NCBI RefSeq assembly: GCF_947253395.1
Contig: NZ_CAMXYY010000001.1
Coordinates: 18,207-82,206, forward strand
DNA from: an uncultured Olegusella sp.
Lineage (GTDB): Bacteria; Actinomycetota; Coriobacteriia; Coriobacteriales; Atopobiaceae
DNA: 64,000 nt
Direction: 5' to 3'
A program made the position numbers and the translations under genes. This document shows, in pieces, positions 1 through 8,410 of the stretch (positions are counted from its first letter, which is position 1; each line of letters opens with the position of its first letter). Under the pieces are notes generated by a model, which was given only the letters and a program-made list of their open reading frames with translations, made no database searches and was not told the origin of the DNA.

Positions 1-624
1 GATACGCAGATTGCTGCAGAAGAGGTGAATACCCAGCTTATCGAAGAGAGCAAAATCTTCCATATCGGATCGCTTTCATTGACCGATGAACCTGCGCGTG
101 CAGCCACCTTTGCAGCACTGGAGACCGCCAAGGCTGCTGGTTGTGTGATGAGCTACGATCCCAATTATCGTGCTAACCTCTGGCCTAGTGTTTCTGCTGC
201 CATAGAGCAAATGCGCGCTGTGTTGCCCTACATAGACATTATGAAAATGAGCGACAATGAGTGCGAGTTATTAACCGATATTGCGGACCCTGCTGAGGCT
301 GCAAAAAAGATTGTGTCAGGCAAGGTCGATGTATGCTGTGTAACCCTAGGTTCTGAAGGTGCATTGGTATGCACCAAAGACGGTGTAGCTACGGTTCCTC
401 CGTTCAAGACTGAGGTTGTGGACACCACGGGAGCGGGGGATGCCTTCTGGGGAGGCTTCCTTGCTGCCTTCTTAGAGAGCAGCTTGACTCCGGCAGACGT
501 TACGCTTGAAGACGCAAAAAAGATGGCTCGTATGGGCAATGCGGAAGCTTCACTTTGTGTGCGCAAACGCGGAGGTATCCCTGCGATGCCTGAGCGTGCT
601 AAGGTACTTGAGCTTCTTGCCTAA
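1..624 (+). CDS. PfkB-family fructokinase, 3' part (5' end outside window)
   Basis: C-terminal 207 residues of a PfkB sugar kinase. The frame is open through the left edge, so the start lies outside the window. An internal GTG at 25 has no ribosome binding site and is not the start. The PfkB signature DTTGAGDAFWGGF, with the catalytic Asp of GAGD, lies near residue 140 of the fragment. A conserved SYDPNYRANLW segment near residue 55 matches bacterial fructokinases. The enzyme would phosphorylate fructose to fructose-6-phosphate in the cytoplasm. It is followed 57 bp later by a GH32 fructosidase on the same strand, so it probably consumes fructose released by that enzyme and by the sucrose phosphorylase nearby. 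The sugar specificity is inferred from context. Confidence 0.85.
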   Translation, partial: DTQIAAEEVNTQLIEESKIFHIGSLSLTDEPARAATFAALETAKAAGCVMSYDPNYRANLWPSVSAAIEQMRAVLPYIDIMKMSDNECELLTDIADPAEAAKKIVSGKVDVCCVTLGSEGALVCTKDGVATVPPFKTEVVDTTGAGDAFWGGFLAAFLESSLTPADVTLEDAKKMARMGNAEASLCVRKRGGIPAMPERAKVLELLA

Positions 625-681
625 GTTCTGCTGAGTACCAATCCTTCTGCATGCACACGACATTCGAAGCAAAGGAGCATC

Positions 682-2205
682 ATGGCTGTAGACATCAACT
701 GGGATCCCAAGCACAATTGGCGCCTGAGATTCCATCTACAAACTCCAACAGGTGGTTTGACTGACCCTAACGGCTTGTCACAGCTCAATGGTGTGTACCA
801 TTGGTTTCACCAATACACACCAAGATGGCCTGCAGTGGGTCACGGTTGGGGTCATTGGACAAGCACCGATCTCATTAATTGGACCTTCCACGGTGAGGTG
901 ATTCGCCCTGATTGCGAGCTTGATCGCAATGGTGCCTACTCGGGCTCTGCACTCGTCAAAGACGGCAAGCTGTGGTGCTACTACACGGGCAACGTGCTTG
1001 AGCCTGGCGATTATGACTATGACTTTTCCGGACGTCTTGCCAACGAGAATCTCGTCATTTCTGAGGATGGTAATAATTTTAGCAAGAAAGTCTGCGTGCT
1101 CGACAACGCGGGCTATCCCGCCTATTGTTCCAATCATGTGCGTGATCCCAAAGTATGGGAGCAGGACGGTTTTTTGCACATGTTGCTGGGTGCACGCACA
1201 ATGGACAGCCGTGGTGCGGTTTTGCTTTATCGCTCAAGCGATGGTTATACATGGGAGCTAGAAGGCTCAGCAACGGCCTATAGCAAAAGTGGTTTTGGCT
1301 ACATGTGGGAATGCCCTAATGTAGCACGCCTAGGTAATCGAGAGTTTCTCTTTGTTTGCCCTCAAGGTGTTCCCAAGCAGCCTTTTAAGTATCAAAACAT
1401 TCACAACTGTGGTTACTTCTCTGTGGATGGCAAGGTCATTGATTTGCTTGGCCAAGATGCGGACAAGATGGATGCAACGGAACCGTATGCTTGTTTTGAT
1501 GAGAATGATTTTGTCGAAACGGATTATGGTTTTGATTTTTATTGTCCACAGATTTTTGAAGATGAACAGGGGCGCGTGCTTTACGTAGGCTGGATTGGCC
1601 TGCCAGACATCGAGTTTCAGTATGAGACGCCAACGCGCGAGTGGATGCATACGCTGACTCTACCACGTGAACTTTCGCTGAATGAAGCAGGTCGGGTGTG
1701 CTTTTGGCCTGTTAAGGAAACTGAGGCGCTGCGCAAGGCTCCTGTGGAATTTAGTGCAGAAGCAGCTCCTGGGGCGACGGGCTACGTTGGCTCGCAAACA
1801 ACCTGCGATATGTTTGATGTAACAGGTGCACAAGCTGCATACTTCCCCAATGGCACAGCCGACGTGTTAATTGAAGCTATCCAAGGTGAGGGTCGTGTGA
1901 TTATTGGCTCTGATTTGGAACTTTTCTTGCATGGGGATATGCTTGAGCTGGACTTCCAAAGTCCGTCGGGGCGCTGGCGTACCAACCGTCGTCTACCACT
2001 TTCTGCCCTCAGTGCGGGTCGTGTTACCGATTTGCGTATTTTGGTGGATACCTCGGTCATTGAGATTTATATCAATGGTGGGGAAAAGACCATGACTACG
2101 CGCTGGTATCCCCTCGATATTAAAAACTTGTACGTGACATCAACTTTACAGGCCCAGTACTCGGCGTGGGAGATGGGTGCTTTTGGCTTTGCAAATGTTG
2201 GGTAA
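682..2205 (+). CDS. Glycoside hydrolase family 32 beta-fructosidase (paralogue A)
   Basis: 507-residue GH32 enzyme that should release fructose from sucrose, sucrose-phosphate or short fructans. The nucleophile block is GGLTDPNG near residue 26, where most family members have NDPNG: the Asp is kept and the preceding Asn is Thr. The RDPKVW block (transition-state stabiliser) and the WECPN block (acid/base Glu) are intact. No signal peptide is seen, so it is cytoplasmic. The start ATG follows AAAGGAG at good spacing. It forms an operon with the upstream fructokinase and is clearly paralogous to the GH32 gene at 8411-9898, sharing CSNHVRDPKVW and FGYMWECP. The C-terminal part is the usual beta-sandwich region. 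Confidence 0.93.
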   Translation: MAVDINWDPKHNWRLRFHLQTPTGGLTDPNGLSQLNGVYHWFHQYTPRWPAVGHGWGHWTSTDLINWTFHGEVIRPDCELDRNGAYSGSALVKDGKLWCYYTGNVLEPGDYDYDFSGRLANENLVISEDGNNFSKKVCVLDNAGYPAYCSNHVRDPKVWEQDGFLHMLLGARTMDSRGAVLLYRSSDGYTWELEGSATAYSKSGFGYMWECPNVARLGNREFLFVCPQGVPKQPFKYQNIHNCGYFSVDGKVIDLLGQDADKMDATEPYACFDENDFVETDYGFDFYCPQIFEDEQGRVLYVGWIGLPDIEFQYETPTREWMHTLTLPRELSLNEAGRVCFWPVKETEALRKAPVEFSAEAAPGATGYVGSQTTCDMFDVTGAQAAYFPNGTADVLIEAIQGEGRVIIGSDLELFLHGDMLELDFQSPSGRWRTNRRLPLSALSAGRVTDLRILVDTSVIEIYINGGEKTMTTRWYPLDIKNLYVTSTLQAQYSAWEMGAFGFANVG

Positions 2206-2240
2206 GCTCCAGATAGCTAAGGTTTGCGCTATAAGGAGCT
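2205..2240 (+). promoter_or_regulatory. Hairpin masking the ribosome binding site of the HAD gene
   Basis: AGCTCCAGATAGC (2205-2217) pairs with GCTATAAGGAGCT (2228-2240) in 11 of 13 positions around a 10-nt loop. The 3' arm contains the AAGGAG ribosome binding site for the GTG start at 2246. Formation would reduce translation of the HAD gene when it is not being coupled to ribosomes finishing the GH32 gene. There is no U-run, so it does not look like a terminator. Confidence 0.5.
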
Positions 2241-2245
2241 AAGCC

Positions 2246-3052
2246 GTGAAGCCAAAAATTGTTTTTTCTGATGTTGACGGTACTTTCGCAGATAAAGATC
2301 ATCAGCCCATAGCAGCAGATGCGCCTGTTGTTCAAGCGCTCGTTGCTATGGGTGTACCTGTATGTTTGGTGTCTGCTCGTCCACCTCAAGGCCTCCGTCC
2401 TTTTCAACGGAGCTTGGGTTTTGACGGACCGATTGTGTGTTATTCAGGGGCGTATGTGTTGGACGAGATAGGGCGCACTCTTGCAAGCGAAATCATCCCT
2501 ATAGACGAAGCACGGGAGATTTATGCCTATCTTACGAAGAGCTTACCGAATATATGCGTAAATACCTACGGATTTGATGAGTGGGTTGTGGCCAATCCTG
2601 ACGATCCTCGTGTGAAACACGAAGAAAAACTCATACATGCTCGCGTACGTGCATCAACTGATATCGAGGGGATATTTGCTGCTACAGGTGTCCATAAGTT
2701 TTTGTTGATGGGCAGTCCTGATGATATCCGCGCAGCAGAGCAAAGCGTGGGCGATCATTATCCCGAGCTCAATGTGGTGCGTTCCAGCCCAACGCTTTGT
2801 GAAGTCATGAGTAAGCGCGCATCGAAATCGGCTGGTGTTGCTCGTTTGTGTGAGCATTTTGGCTTGCTTACTGACGACGCAGTCGCTTTTGGTGATGGCT
2901 ATAACGATTTAGATATGATTGACGCTGTTGGCAGGAGTTTTGCTATGGCAAATGCGGTGCCCGCAGTAAAGGAAGCGGCGACCGATGTTATCGAGTGGAC
3001 CAATGATGAATCTGGTGTCGCGCGTACCCTTGTCCAACTTTTTGAACTTTAA
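2246..3052 (+). CDS. Cof-type HAD-IIB sugar-phosphate phosphatase
   Basis: 268 residues with the HAD motifs in order: FSDVDGTF at residues 6-13 (Asp nucleophile), SARPP near 50, a Lys in the SKRASKSAG stretch near 190-195, and FGDGYNDLDMI near 217. The large cap between motifs I and III and the overall length place it in the Cof (IIB) subfamily, which dephosphorylates sugar phosphates and related small molecules. The start is GTG at 2246 with AAGGAG eight bases upstream, inside a hairpin. It is the third gene of the fructokinase-GH32-HAD operon, so a hexose or fructose phosphate substrate is plausible but unproven. Confidence 0.88.
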   Translation: MKPKIVFSDVDGTFADKDHQPIAADAPVVQALVAMGVPVCLVSARPPQGLRPFQRSLGFDGPIVCYSGAYVLDEIGRTLASEIIPIDEAREIYAYLTKSLPNICVNTYGFDEWVVANPDDPRVKHEEKLIHARVRASTDIEGIFAATGVHKFLLMGSPDDIRAAEQSVGDHYPELNVVRSSPTLCEVMSKRASKSAGVARLCEHFGLLTDDAVAFGDGYNDLDMIDAVGRSFAMANAVPAVKEAATDVIEWTNDESGVARTLVQLFEL

Positions 3053-3072
3053 TCTCTCAATTTAAGCGTAAA

Positions 3073-3108
3073 AAGAAGGGTACCGCAGAAATATGCAGCA
3101 CCCTTCTT
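3073..3108. terminator. Bidirectional terminator between convergent HAD genes
   Basis: AAGAAGGGT (3073-3081) and ACCCTTCTT (3100-3108) form a perfect 9-bp stem with A- and T-rich flanks, lying between two convergent genes. Confidence 0.75.
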
Positions 3109-3127
3109 ATCGTTATGTGTGGTGATA

Positions 3128-4027
3128 CTAGACTTCGTACCACTCGCCTTTAAGTGCGTGCTCAAGCCATTTGGCAACGCCGTCTTCCCACATGCTATCG
3201 ACGATACAGGTGGCCTGAGCTTTGACTTCATCAGACGCATTGTCCACTGCTACAAAGGTGCCCACATAAGGCACCATAGGTAGATCATTGCCTGAGTCAC
3301 CAAAAGCTACAAGTTGTGACTTGTTGAGGCCAAGCTCTTTGCGTACCCATTCGATGCCAAAGCCCTTTTCAACACCTTTGAGCGTAATCTCAATTTCTGT
3401 GGGAGTTACCGTGGCAATCTGCAAATCACCGCGCTTTTCGAGTTCAGCCACATTGCGAGCAAGGTCTTTTGCTGTGTTAAAGCAGGCCCCCATCTTCTCG
3501 ACAAAGTTTGTCTTATCATCAACTGCCAGGATTTGCGGTTTGATGTCTTCGACGGTAAAACGATTGGGCTGGCTTGTGATTTCATCGCTGAGACCTTCAT
3601 CGCTCAAGGTACTCTCGCTGTCAATGCGATGTACCGCTTGGGTCATGTAGGATACGAGGCGATTCTCAAAATAAGCTCCTGTTGAGGTGAGCACATTGAG
3701 GCCTGCGCCGCGGGAATGTAGCCAATGTGCCAGCTCAAGTGCCATAGTGCGGGGAATTGCTTTGCTGAGCAGATGATTGCCATCCGCATCAAGAATTTGT
3801 CCACCATTGACAGTGATGTAGTAGTCAATGCAGGGAAGTTTAACTACATCGGGCACGATGGGAAAGTTACGCCCCGTGGAGATCACGTTGATACAGCCTG
3901 CTGCATGCACCGCTTCCATTGCAGCTATTGTGCGCCGAGAGATGTAGGTCAAATCCAAAATAGTGCCATCTAGGTCATAAAATGCTGCACCAATACCTTG
4001 GGGATTGTGCGAGTTTGCGGGTAGCAT
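3128..4027 (-). CDS. Cof-type HAD-IIB phosphatase
   Basis: 299-residue HAD-IIB phosphatase with FYDLDGTILD near residue 17 as motif I, ISTGRN near 50 as motif II, a Lys in LKGVEKGFGI as motif III and FGDSGNDLPM as motif IV. The start ATG at 4027 is preceded by AGGAG on the minus strand. It is convergent with another Cof-type gene and shares only the family motifs with it, so it is not a recent duplicate. An IS110 element begins about 30 bp upstream of its start and has probably displaced or replaced its native promoter. The substrate cannot be told from sequence. Confidence 0.87.
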   Translation of the reverse strand: MLPANSHNPQGIGAAFYDLDGTILDLTYISRRTIAAMEAVHAAGCINVISTGRNFPIVPDVVKLPCIDYYITVNGGQILDADGNHLLSKAIPRTMALELAHWLHSRGAGLNVLTSTGAYFENRLVSYMTQAVHRIDSESTLSDEGLSDEITSQPNRFTVEDIKPQILAVDDKTNFVEKMGACFNTAKDLARNVAELEKRGDLQIATVTPTEIEITLKGVEKGFGIEWVRKELGLNKSQLVAFGDSGNDLPMVPYVGTFVAVDNASDEVKAQATCIVDSMWEDGVAKWLEHALKGEWYEV

Positions 4028-4055
4028 GTACTGCTCCTATCTTTTAGCTGTTGCA

Positions 4056-4080
4056 TTTGAGAGCTGAATATCGAATGCTT
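4056..4080 (+). repeat. Left inverted repeat of the IS110 element
   Basis: Begins TTTGAGAGCTGAATATC and pairs with the reverse complement of 5491-5515 with a single C/T difference. Confidence 0.8.
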
Positions 4081-4292
4081 TTAGATGCAATGCAGATTCT
4101 GGCGGGTAGGGATGCCGACATGTTAGCTGAGGCTACAAGACCTCGCAAAGGAGAGTGGCATCCTACCCCATCTAGAGCAGGCCGCGAATTAGCTGGATGA
4201 GGAACTTCTCTTCTTGTTACCTCGGATCTCTTTTAGGAGGTTGCGGTTCTAGGTGTTAGGTAGGCCCGTCGCAGTCACAAAAGGAGGTCAAG
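4081..4292 (+). ncRNA. Candidate bridge RNA / structured leader of the IS110 element
   Basis: The 212-bp non-coding left end contains GGGTAGGGATGCC (4104-4116) pairing with GGCATCCTACCC (4157-4168), a 12-bp stem with one bulged G and a 40-nt apical region. IS110-family elements are known to carry a bridge (seeker) RNA in their non-coding end, which guides recombination between donor and target DNA. Location, length and structure fit, but no homology search was possible. The exact ends of the RNA are unknown. Confidence 0.45.
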
Positions 4293-5477
4293 ATGATCTA
4301 TGTAGGTGTGGATATCGCAAAGATAGACCACGTGATTGCAGCAGTGGACGAACAGGGAGAAGAACTTGGCAAGTCCATGGGCTTTAAGAACTCAGCTCAA
4401 GGCTTCGAGCATGCCATAAGCTGGCTTGAGGGGGTAGCTAAGGAGCCGAAAGACGTGGTTGTCGGTATGGAGGCCACTGGCCACTACTGGATGGCCTGCT
4501 ACGCCTACCTTTTATCCCACGACTATGCGGTCTGTGTTATCAACCCCATGCAGGTCAGAGCTGTCCGCAGGCTCAAGGGGCTTTCCGGCGTCAAGAACGA
4601 CTGGGTGGACAGCCGCCTTATAGCCGAGACCCTGCGCATAGGACAGTTCGACACAACCAAACTTGCCACCGATGAGGTGCAGTCGCTGCGTACACTCTCG
4701 CGCTACCTGCAGTCGCTCAAAGCAGAGCTTGCTGAGGTAAAGACTCAGTGCATCTGTCTTATGGATTCCTACTTCCCTGAGTTCGACGGCGTCTTCTCGA
4801 ATATGTTTTCCCAAGGCGCTAGGGCTGTGCTCTTAAAGTCACCTTTACCCTTTGAGCTCAAGCGCAGAAGACAGGACTCACTTACCCGAGACATCCAAGA
4901 GGCCTCAAGGCAAAAAGAGGGGGCTGCCCGTGGCAAGGCAGAAGAGCTCAGACGGCGCGCTAAGGCATCAGTAGGCATTGCGCTAGGACAACAGGCCGCA
5001 TCGTTTCAGCTGCGCTCCCTCGTACGCCAGATGGACTTTCTCGACGAGGAGTGCGCCAAGGTCTTAAAGCTTGTGAGAGAACTCCTTGAGAAGGTTGAGC
5101 CCCTCATTTTGACCATCCCTGGTATCTCCTACACGACCGGTGCTCAGATCGTCTCAGAGATAGGTGATATCTCTAGATTCAAAAACGCCTCCGCCCTCGT
5201 AAGCTACGCGGGGCTGAACTCACAGGTGAGCCAGTCGGGCAAGTTTGACAGTGGGGGCGGTCCCATCACCAAGCATGGCTCGCCCTACCTCAGGAGGGCA
5301 ATCTGGCTTGCGGCCAGCAGAGCCTACCAGTACGACTTGAAGCTTAAAGCCTTCTACGACAAGAAACGCTGCGAGGGAAAGCCTCATAGGGTGGCTGTAA
5401 CGGCTGTAGCAAGAAAACTGTGCCACATTGTTTTTGCTGTCATGCGTGATCAGGCTCCCTACGATCCCAATCGCTAG
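4293..5477 (+). CDS. IS110-family DEDD transposase
   Basis: 394-residue transposase. The N-terminal RuvC-like DEDD domain starts with YVGVDIAK (first Asp) and continues with VGMEATGHYW (Glu) and KNDWVDSRLIAE (Asp pair). A helical linker follows. The C-terminal Transposase_20 domain has LTIPGISYTTGAQIVSEIG, VSYAGLN and the conserved-Ser region around SQSGKFDSGGG. The length is normal for an intact copy and no frameshift is seen. The start is ATG with a very strong AAAGGAGGT site. The enzyme catalyses RNA-guided excision and insertion through a circular intermediate. It is unrelated to its metabolic neighbours. Confidence 0.96.
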   Translation: MIYVGVDIAKIDHVIAAVDEQGEELGKSMGFKNSAQGFEHAISWLEGVAKEPKDVVVGMEATGHYWMACYAYLLSHDYAVCVINPMQVRAVRRLKGLSGVKNDWVDSRLIAETLRIGQFDTTKLATDEVQSLRTLSRYLQSLKAELAEVKTQCICLMDSYFPEFDGVFSNMFSQGARAVLLKSPLPFELKRRRQDSLTRDIQEASRQKEGAARGKAEELRRRAKASVGIALGQQAASFQLRSLVRQMDFLDEECAKVLKLVRELLEKVEPLILTIPGISYTTGAQIVSEIGDISRFKNASALVSYAGLNSQVSQSGKFDSGGGPITKHGSPYLRRAIWLAASRAYQYDLKLKAFYDKKRCEGKPHRVAVTAVARKLCHIVFAVMRDQAPYDPNR

Positions 5478-5490
5478 GAGCGGTCTTTGG

Positions 5491-5515
5491 AAGCATTCGA
5501 TATTCAACTCTCAAA
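5491..5515 (-). repeat. Right inverted repeat of the IS110 element
   Basis: Begins AAGCATTCGATATTCAAC, 13 bp after the transposase stop, and is the reverse complement of 4056-4080 apart from one base. Confidence 0.8.
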
Positions 5516-5591
5516 GTGCAGTAAACGCTTGCTTGTCTAAGGTTGAAACTTTAGTTTTCAGGTCTTGACTTCATATAGCTGGTCTCCTTTG

Positions 5592-7007
5592 CTAAGAATG
5601 TGAAATCTCAAAGCCGTGCGTAGTCAAGTTGGCATCCAGTTGAGCCCAAGCATCAGCTGAGCTGCGGCGGATGCAAAGCTTATCCTCCGTTGCGCTCACT
5701 TCGAGATCACCTTCGATATCAAAAGCGGGATGAGTATTGCGTAGCTTCATCATCTCAAGCAACTTTTGCACAACAGGACGCTTGACCTCATGGTCAATCT
5801 CGTCCACACGGTAATAGTGGCGATTGATATTGCGACCTTCCTTGGTAGATTCGAGTAGCTCGATGTCATTACTACCTGCAAGGAGGCCTACGTAGTAGAC
5901 CATGGGTACGCCACGTGCAAAGAACTGAATTGCGCGTGCGAGCAGGTACGCATCATCATCGTTACCCAGCGCCGAATAGTAGGTGGTATTGATCTGATAA
6001 ATGTCAAGATTGTTGTACGCCTCGGTGTTGTATACCTTCTTTACATTGGCGCCTTCGGAGAACATCTTTTCTTTGGTGTAGTCAACTGCCTCGTCAGGAA
6101 GCAGATCCTTGACATCAACAATACCAAGGCCATCATGGGTATCAAGGGTGGTGAACTGGTGCTTGGGACTCATCTTGAGCCAATTGGCAAGATAGCTACC
6201 CTTGCCGGAGTAGAGAGCATGCAAGGTCAGCACGGGTAGAGCAAAGTCGTAAATCCAGTATCCCTTATCGGCAACTTGCATCTGAATGCTGTAGTGCTCA
6301 TGAATCTCAGGCAGCACCATGACTTGGTATGGGTCAAGTACCTCTTGCATGCTTTGGAGCAGCCTAGTGGTGTCGGGCTCGACAAAAAAGCAGTTGCTTC
6401 CTGCGCGCTTGGCGGCATATGCAAAGGCATCCAAGCGAATGATGGATGCATTATTTTGGGCCATATGTACGAGGGTTTCGCGGAAAAAGCGCTGAGCGCG
6501 CTCAGAGCGGATGTTAATGTCAATCTGCTCCTCGCCAAACGTGCACCAGACATCTTCCTTGCTGCCGTCAGCAAATTCTGCCACGATGCTTGGGGCCTTG
6601 GGCTTGCGCTTGTAAATGGCATCAATTTGCTCTTGGGTGGGAGCTCCTCCTGGCCAAAAATCTTTGTAGCGGATGAAGAAATCGGCAAATTCCGAGTCGT
6701 CTTTCTTCTCCAAAAAGTCTTGGAAATAGGGCGACTGGCGGGAGATGTGGTTAATCATAAAGTCAAACATCAAATACCGACTCTCGCCTATACGGCGCAC
6801 ATCATCCCAGCTACCAAACTTAGGATCGACGATGTCGTAGCGCATAGGCGCAAAACCACGGTCAGCAGAGCTGGGGAAGAAGGGTAAGATATGCACCCCG
6901 CCAACAGCCTTGTCAAAATACTTAGTGAGCACATGCTCAAGATCCTGGAGATTTTCACCGAGACTATCGGCGTAGGTGATGAGCATGATTTTGTTTTCGA
7001 ACTTCAT
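5592..7007 (-). CDS. Sucrose phosphorylase (GH13)
   Basis: 471-residue GH13 enzyme. It converts sucrose and phosphate into glucose-1-phosphate and fructose in the cytoplasm, saving one ATP per sucrose. GH13 motifs: RLDAFAYAAK carries the Asp nucleophile, LPEIHEHY the acid/base Glu, and LDTHDGLG the transition-state Asp. The N-terminus MLITYADSLG is characteristic of sucrose phosphorylases. Known family members are usually 480-505 residues, so the C-terminus is slightly short; it ends about 80 bp from the IS110 element. The start is ATG with GGGAG upstream. It is the last gene of a minus-strand operon after two GH32 genes, giving the cell hydrolytic and phosphorolytic routes for sucrose. Confidence 0.94.
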   Translation of the reverse strand: MKFENKIMLITYADSLGENLQDLEHVLTKYFDKAVGGVHILPFFPSSADRGFAPMRYDIVDPKFGSWDDVRRIGESRYLMFDFMINHISRQSPYFQDFLEKKDDSEFADFFIRYKDFWPGGAPTQEQIDAIYKRKPKAPSIVAEFADGSKEDVWCTFGEEQIDINIRSERAQRFFRETLVHMAQNNASIIRLDAFAYAAKRAGSNCFFVEPDTTRLLQSMQEVLDPYQVMVLPEIHEHYSIQMQVADKGYWIYDFALPVLTLHALYSGKGSYLANWLKMSPKHQFTTLDTHDGLGIVDVKDLLPDEAVDYTKEKMFSEGANVKKVYNTEAYNNLDIYQINTTYYSALGNDDDAYLLARAIQFFARGVPMVYYVGLLAGSNDIELLESTKEGRNINRHYYRVDEIDHEVKRPVVQKLLEMMKLRNTHPAFDIEGDLEVSATEDKLCIRRSSADAWAQLDANLTTHGFEISHS

Positions 7008-7087
7008 GGGACTCCCTATAGCTGATGTGCTCTCGCTTAGACGTTGGTGACTAGCTGCTGTTTTGCTTAGCTGCTGTTTTACTTATC

Positions 7088-8386
7088 TTAAAGACCCAAA
7101 ATGGTGAAGTCGGCCGACGAGTTGGTTGACAGCGAATTGCCTAATCCGTAGACCATATTGCTGATGACATACTCGCCATCGTTAACATATATCTCGACGA
7201 TATGACCATGTAGCAGCATCTCAATCTTGTTTTCGGAACCCACCTCAGGTGTTTCGGAGTGCAGGTGCATAAAGTTTTCGCGTGGGCGATAAACCTTGCT
7301 GCGGTCAACATGAATACGGTTTTTGTCTTGCCATACGCGCAAGCCACCAATGTCGATATGATCGCCTTCGCGCAGTGTAGTACCAAAAAGGTAGGGGCGG
7401 TGACACACAGGTGTGTTGATGCGCTGCGCTAGCGCACGACGGATATTAGGGTGCAGGCGGAAGTACGTGTGACCATCGACAACTTCGACAACACGTGGAG
7501 CGGTGAACATGCCAATCCACTTGTTGTCAATGGGCTCGGGCATGCGCATCCAGCCCACCATTACCCGACGACCCGTGGCATCAGTGGTGGTTTGGGGAGC
7601 ATAGAAATCGTGGCCATAATCGGTAAGACGGCGTTCTCCCGTAAAGTTGATTGAGCAATCGTCTTTGTTGTAATCGACAACAAAGCAGACACTTTGGTCG
7701 TCTTTGCCTCCCTCGTAGCCCATTAATGATGCAAGTAGTACGGTGCCACCCTCAACCTCAAAGAGATCGGGACACTCGCACATCCAGCCTAGCTGGGGAT
7801 CCATAAGCGTGCGAGTAACGTACTCCCAGTTCATCAGGTCGCAGCTCTTGTAAAAAAGGATTTCTCCCTGCTTGCGATGCACATTGCTACCCAGTATGAG
7901 ATACCAACCATCAGTGCCCTGCCAGACCTTTGGGTCGCGCGTATGAGTGGCGTCTCCGAGTTCGGGATCGTCAATGGGCGGAATAATAACGTACTTGTCA
8001 TCAAAGTTGTTAAAGGTTTTTCCGTCCAAAGACTCCATGGTGAGTTGTGTTGATGTGAAACGGTCGGGAATACACTTATTGATATTCTCGGGATCAACCT
8101 CGTCGTAGTGCACACCAGTATAAAAGAGACGCAGCTTGCCGCCGCTTTCGACGGCGCTGCCCGAAAAACAACCGTTTTGGTCAGAGGGCTTTGAAGGAAA
8201 GAGGGCAATATCTTTTTGTTCCCAACTGACGAGATCGGGGCTAATGGCATGACCCCAGCAAATGGTGCCCCACTGTGTCGCATGAGGAAAGTACTGGTAA
8301 AAGAGATGGTACTCACCCTTGTAGTAGATGAAGCCGTTGGGGTCGTTTATCCAACCACGCTGCGTATGAAAGTTGATGCTTTGCAT
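7088..8386 (-). CDS. Glycoside hydrolase family 32 beta-fructosidase (paralogue B)
   Basis: 432-residue GH32 enzyme with the canonical nucleophile block RGWINDPNG at residues 10-18, TRDPKVW near 150 and CECPDLFEV near 204 (acid/base Glu). It is closest in pattern to ordinary sucrose/sucrose-6-phosphate hydrolases and is short for the family, with a reduced C-terminal sandwich. No signal peptide is present. AGAAGGG lies upstream of the ATG. It starts 24 bp after the stop of the GH32 gene upstream and precedes the sucrose phosphorylase, so the three are co-transcribed. It differs clearly from paralogues A and C, which share a variant nucleophile block. Confidence 0.93.
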   Translation of the reverse strand: MQSINFHTQRGWINDPNGFIYYKGEYHLFYQYFPHATQWGTICWGHAISPDLVSWEQKDIALFPSKPSDQNGCFSGSAVESGGKLRLFYTGVHYDEVDPENINKCIPDRFTSTQLTMESLDGKTFNNFDDKYVIIPPIDDPELGDATHTRDPKVWQGTDGWYLILGSNVHRKQGEILFYKSCDLMNWEYVTRTLMDPQLGWMCECPDLFEVEGGTVLLASLMGYEGGKDDQSVCFVVDYNKDDCSINFTGERRLTDYGHDFYAPQTTTDATGRRVMVGWMRMPEPIDNKWIGMFTAPRVVEVVDGHTYFRLHPNIRRALAQRINTPVCHRPYLFGTTLREGDHIDIGGLRVWQDKNRIHVDRSKVYRPRENFMHLHSETPEVGSENKIEMLLHGHIVEIYVNDGEYVISNMVYGLGNSLSTNSSADFTILGL

Positions 8387-8410
8387 GTGAGCCCTTCTGA
8401 AGTTTGATGC

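Larger units (their letters stand above)
4056..5515 (+). mobile_element. IS110-family insertion sequence with 25-bp inverted ends
   Basis: One transposase gene flanked by near-perfect inverted repeats: 4056-4080 and 5491-5515 match in 24 of 25 positions when one is reverse-complemented. Partial matching extends a few bases further out (TGCA on both sides). The left non-coding end is about 210 bp and the right one only 13 bp. Long inverted ends are not typical of the IS110 group proper, and subterminal repeats mark the IS1111 subgroup, so the subgroup is uncertain. The insertion separates a HAD gene from the sucrose phosphorylase gene. Confidence 0.82.
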
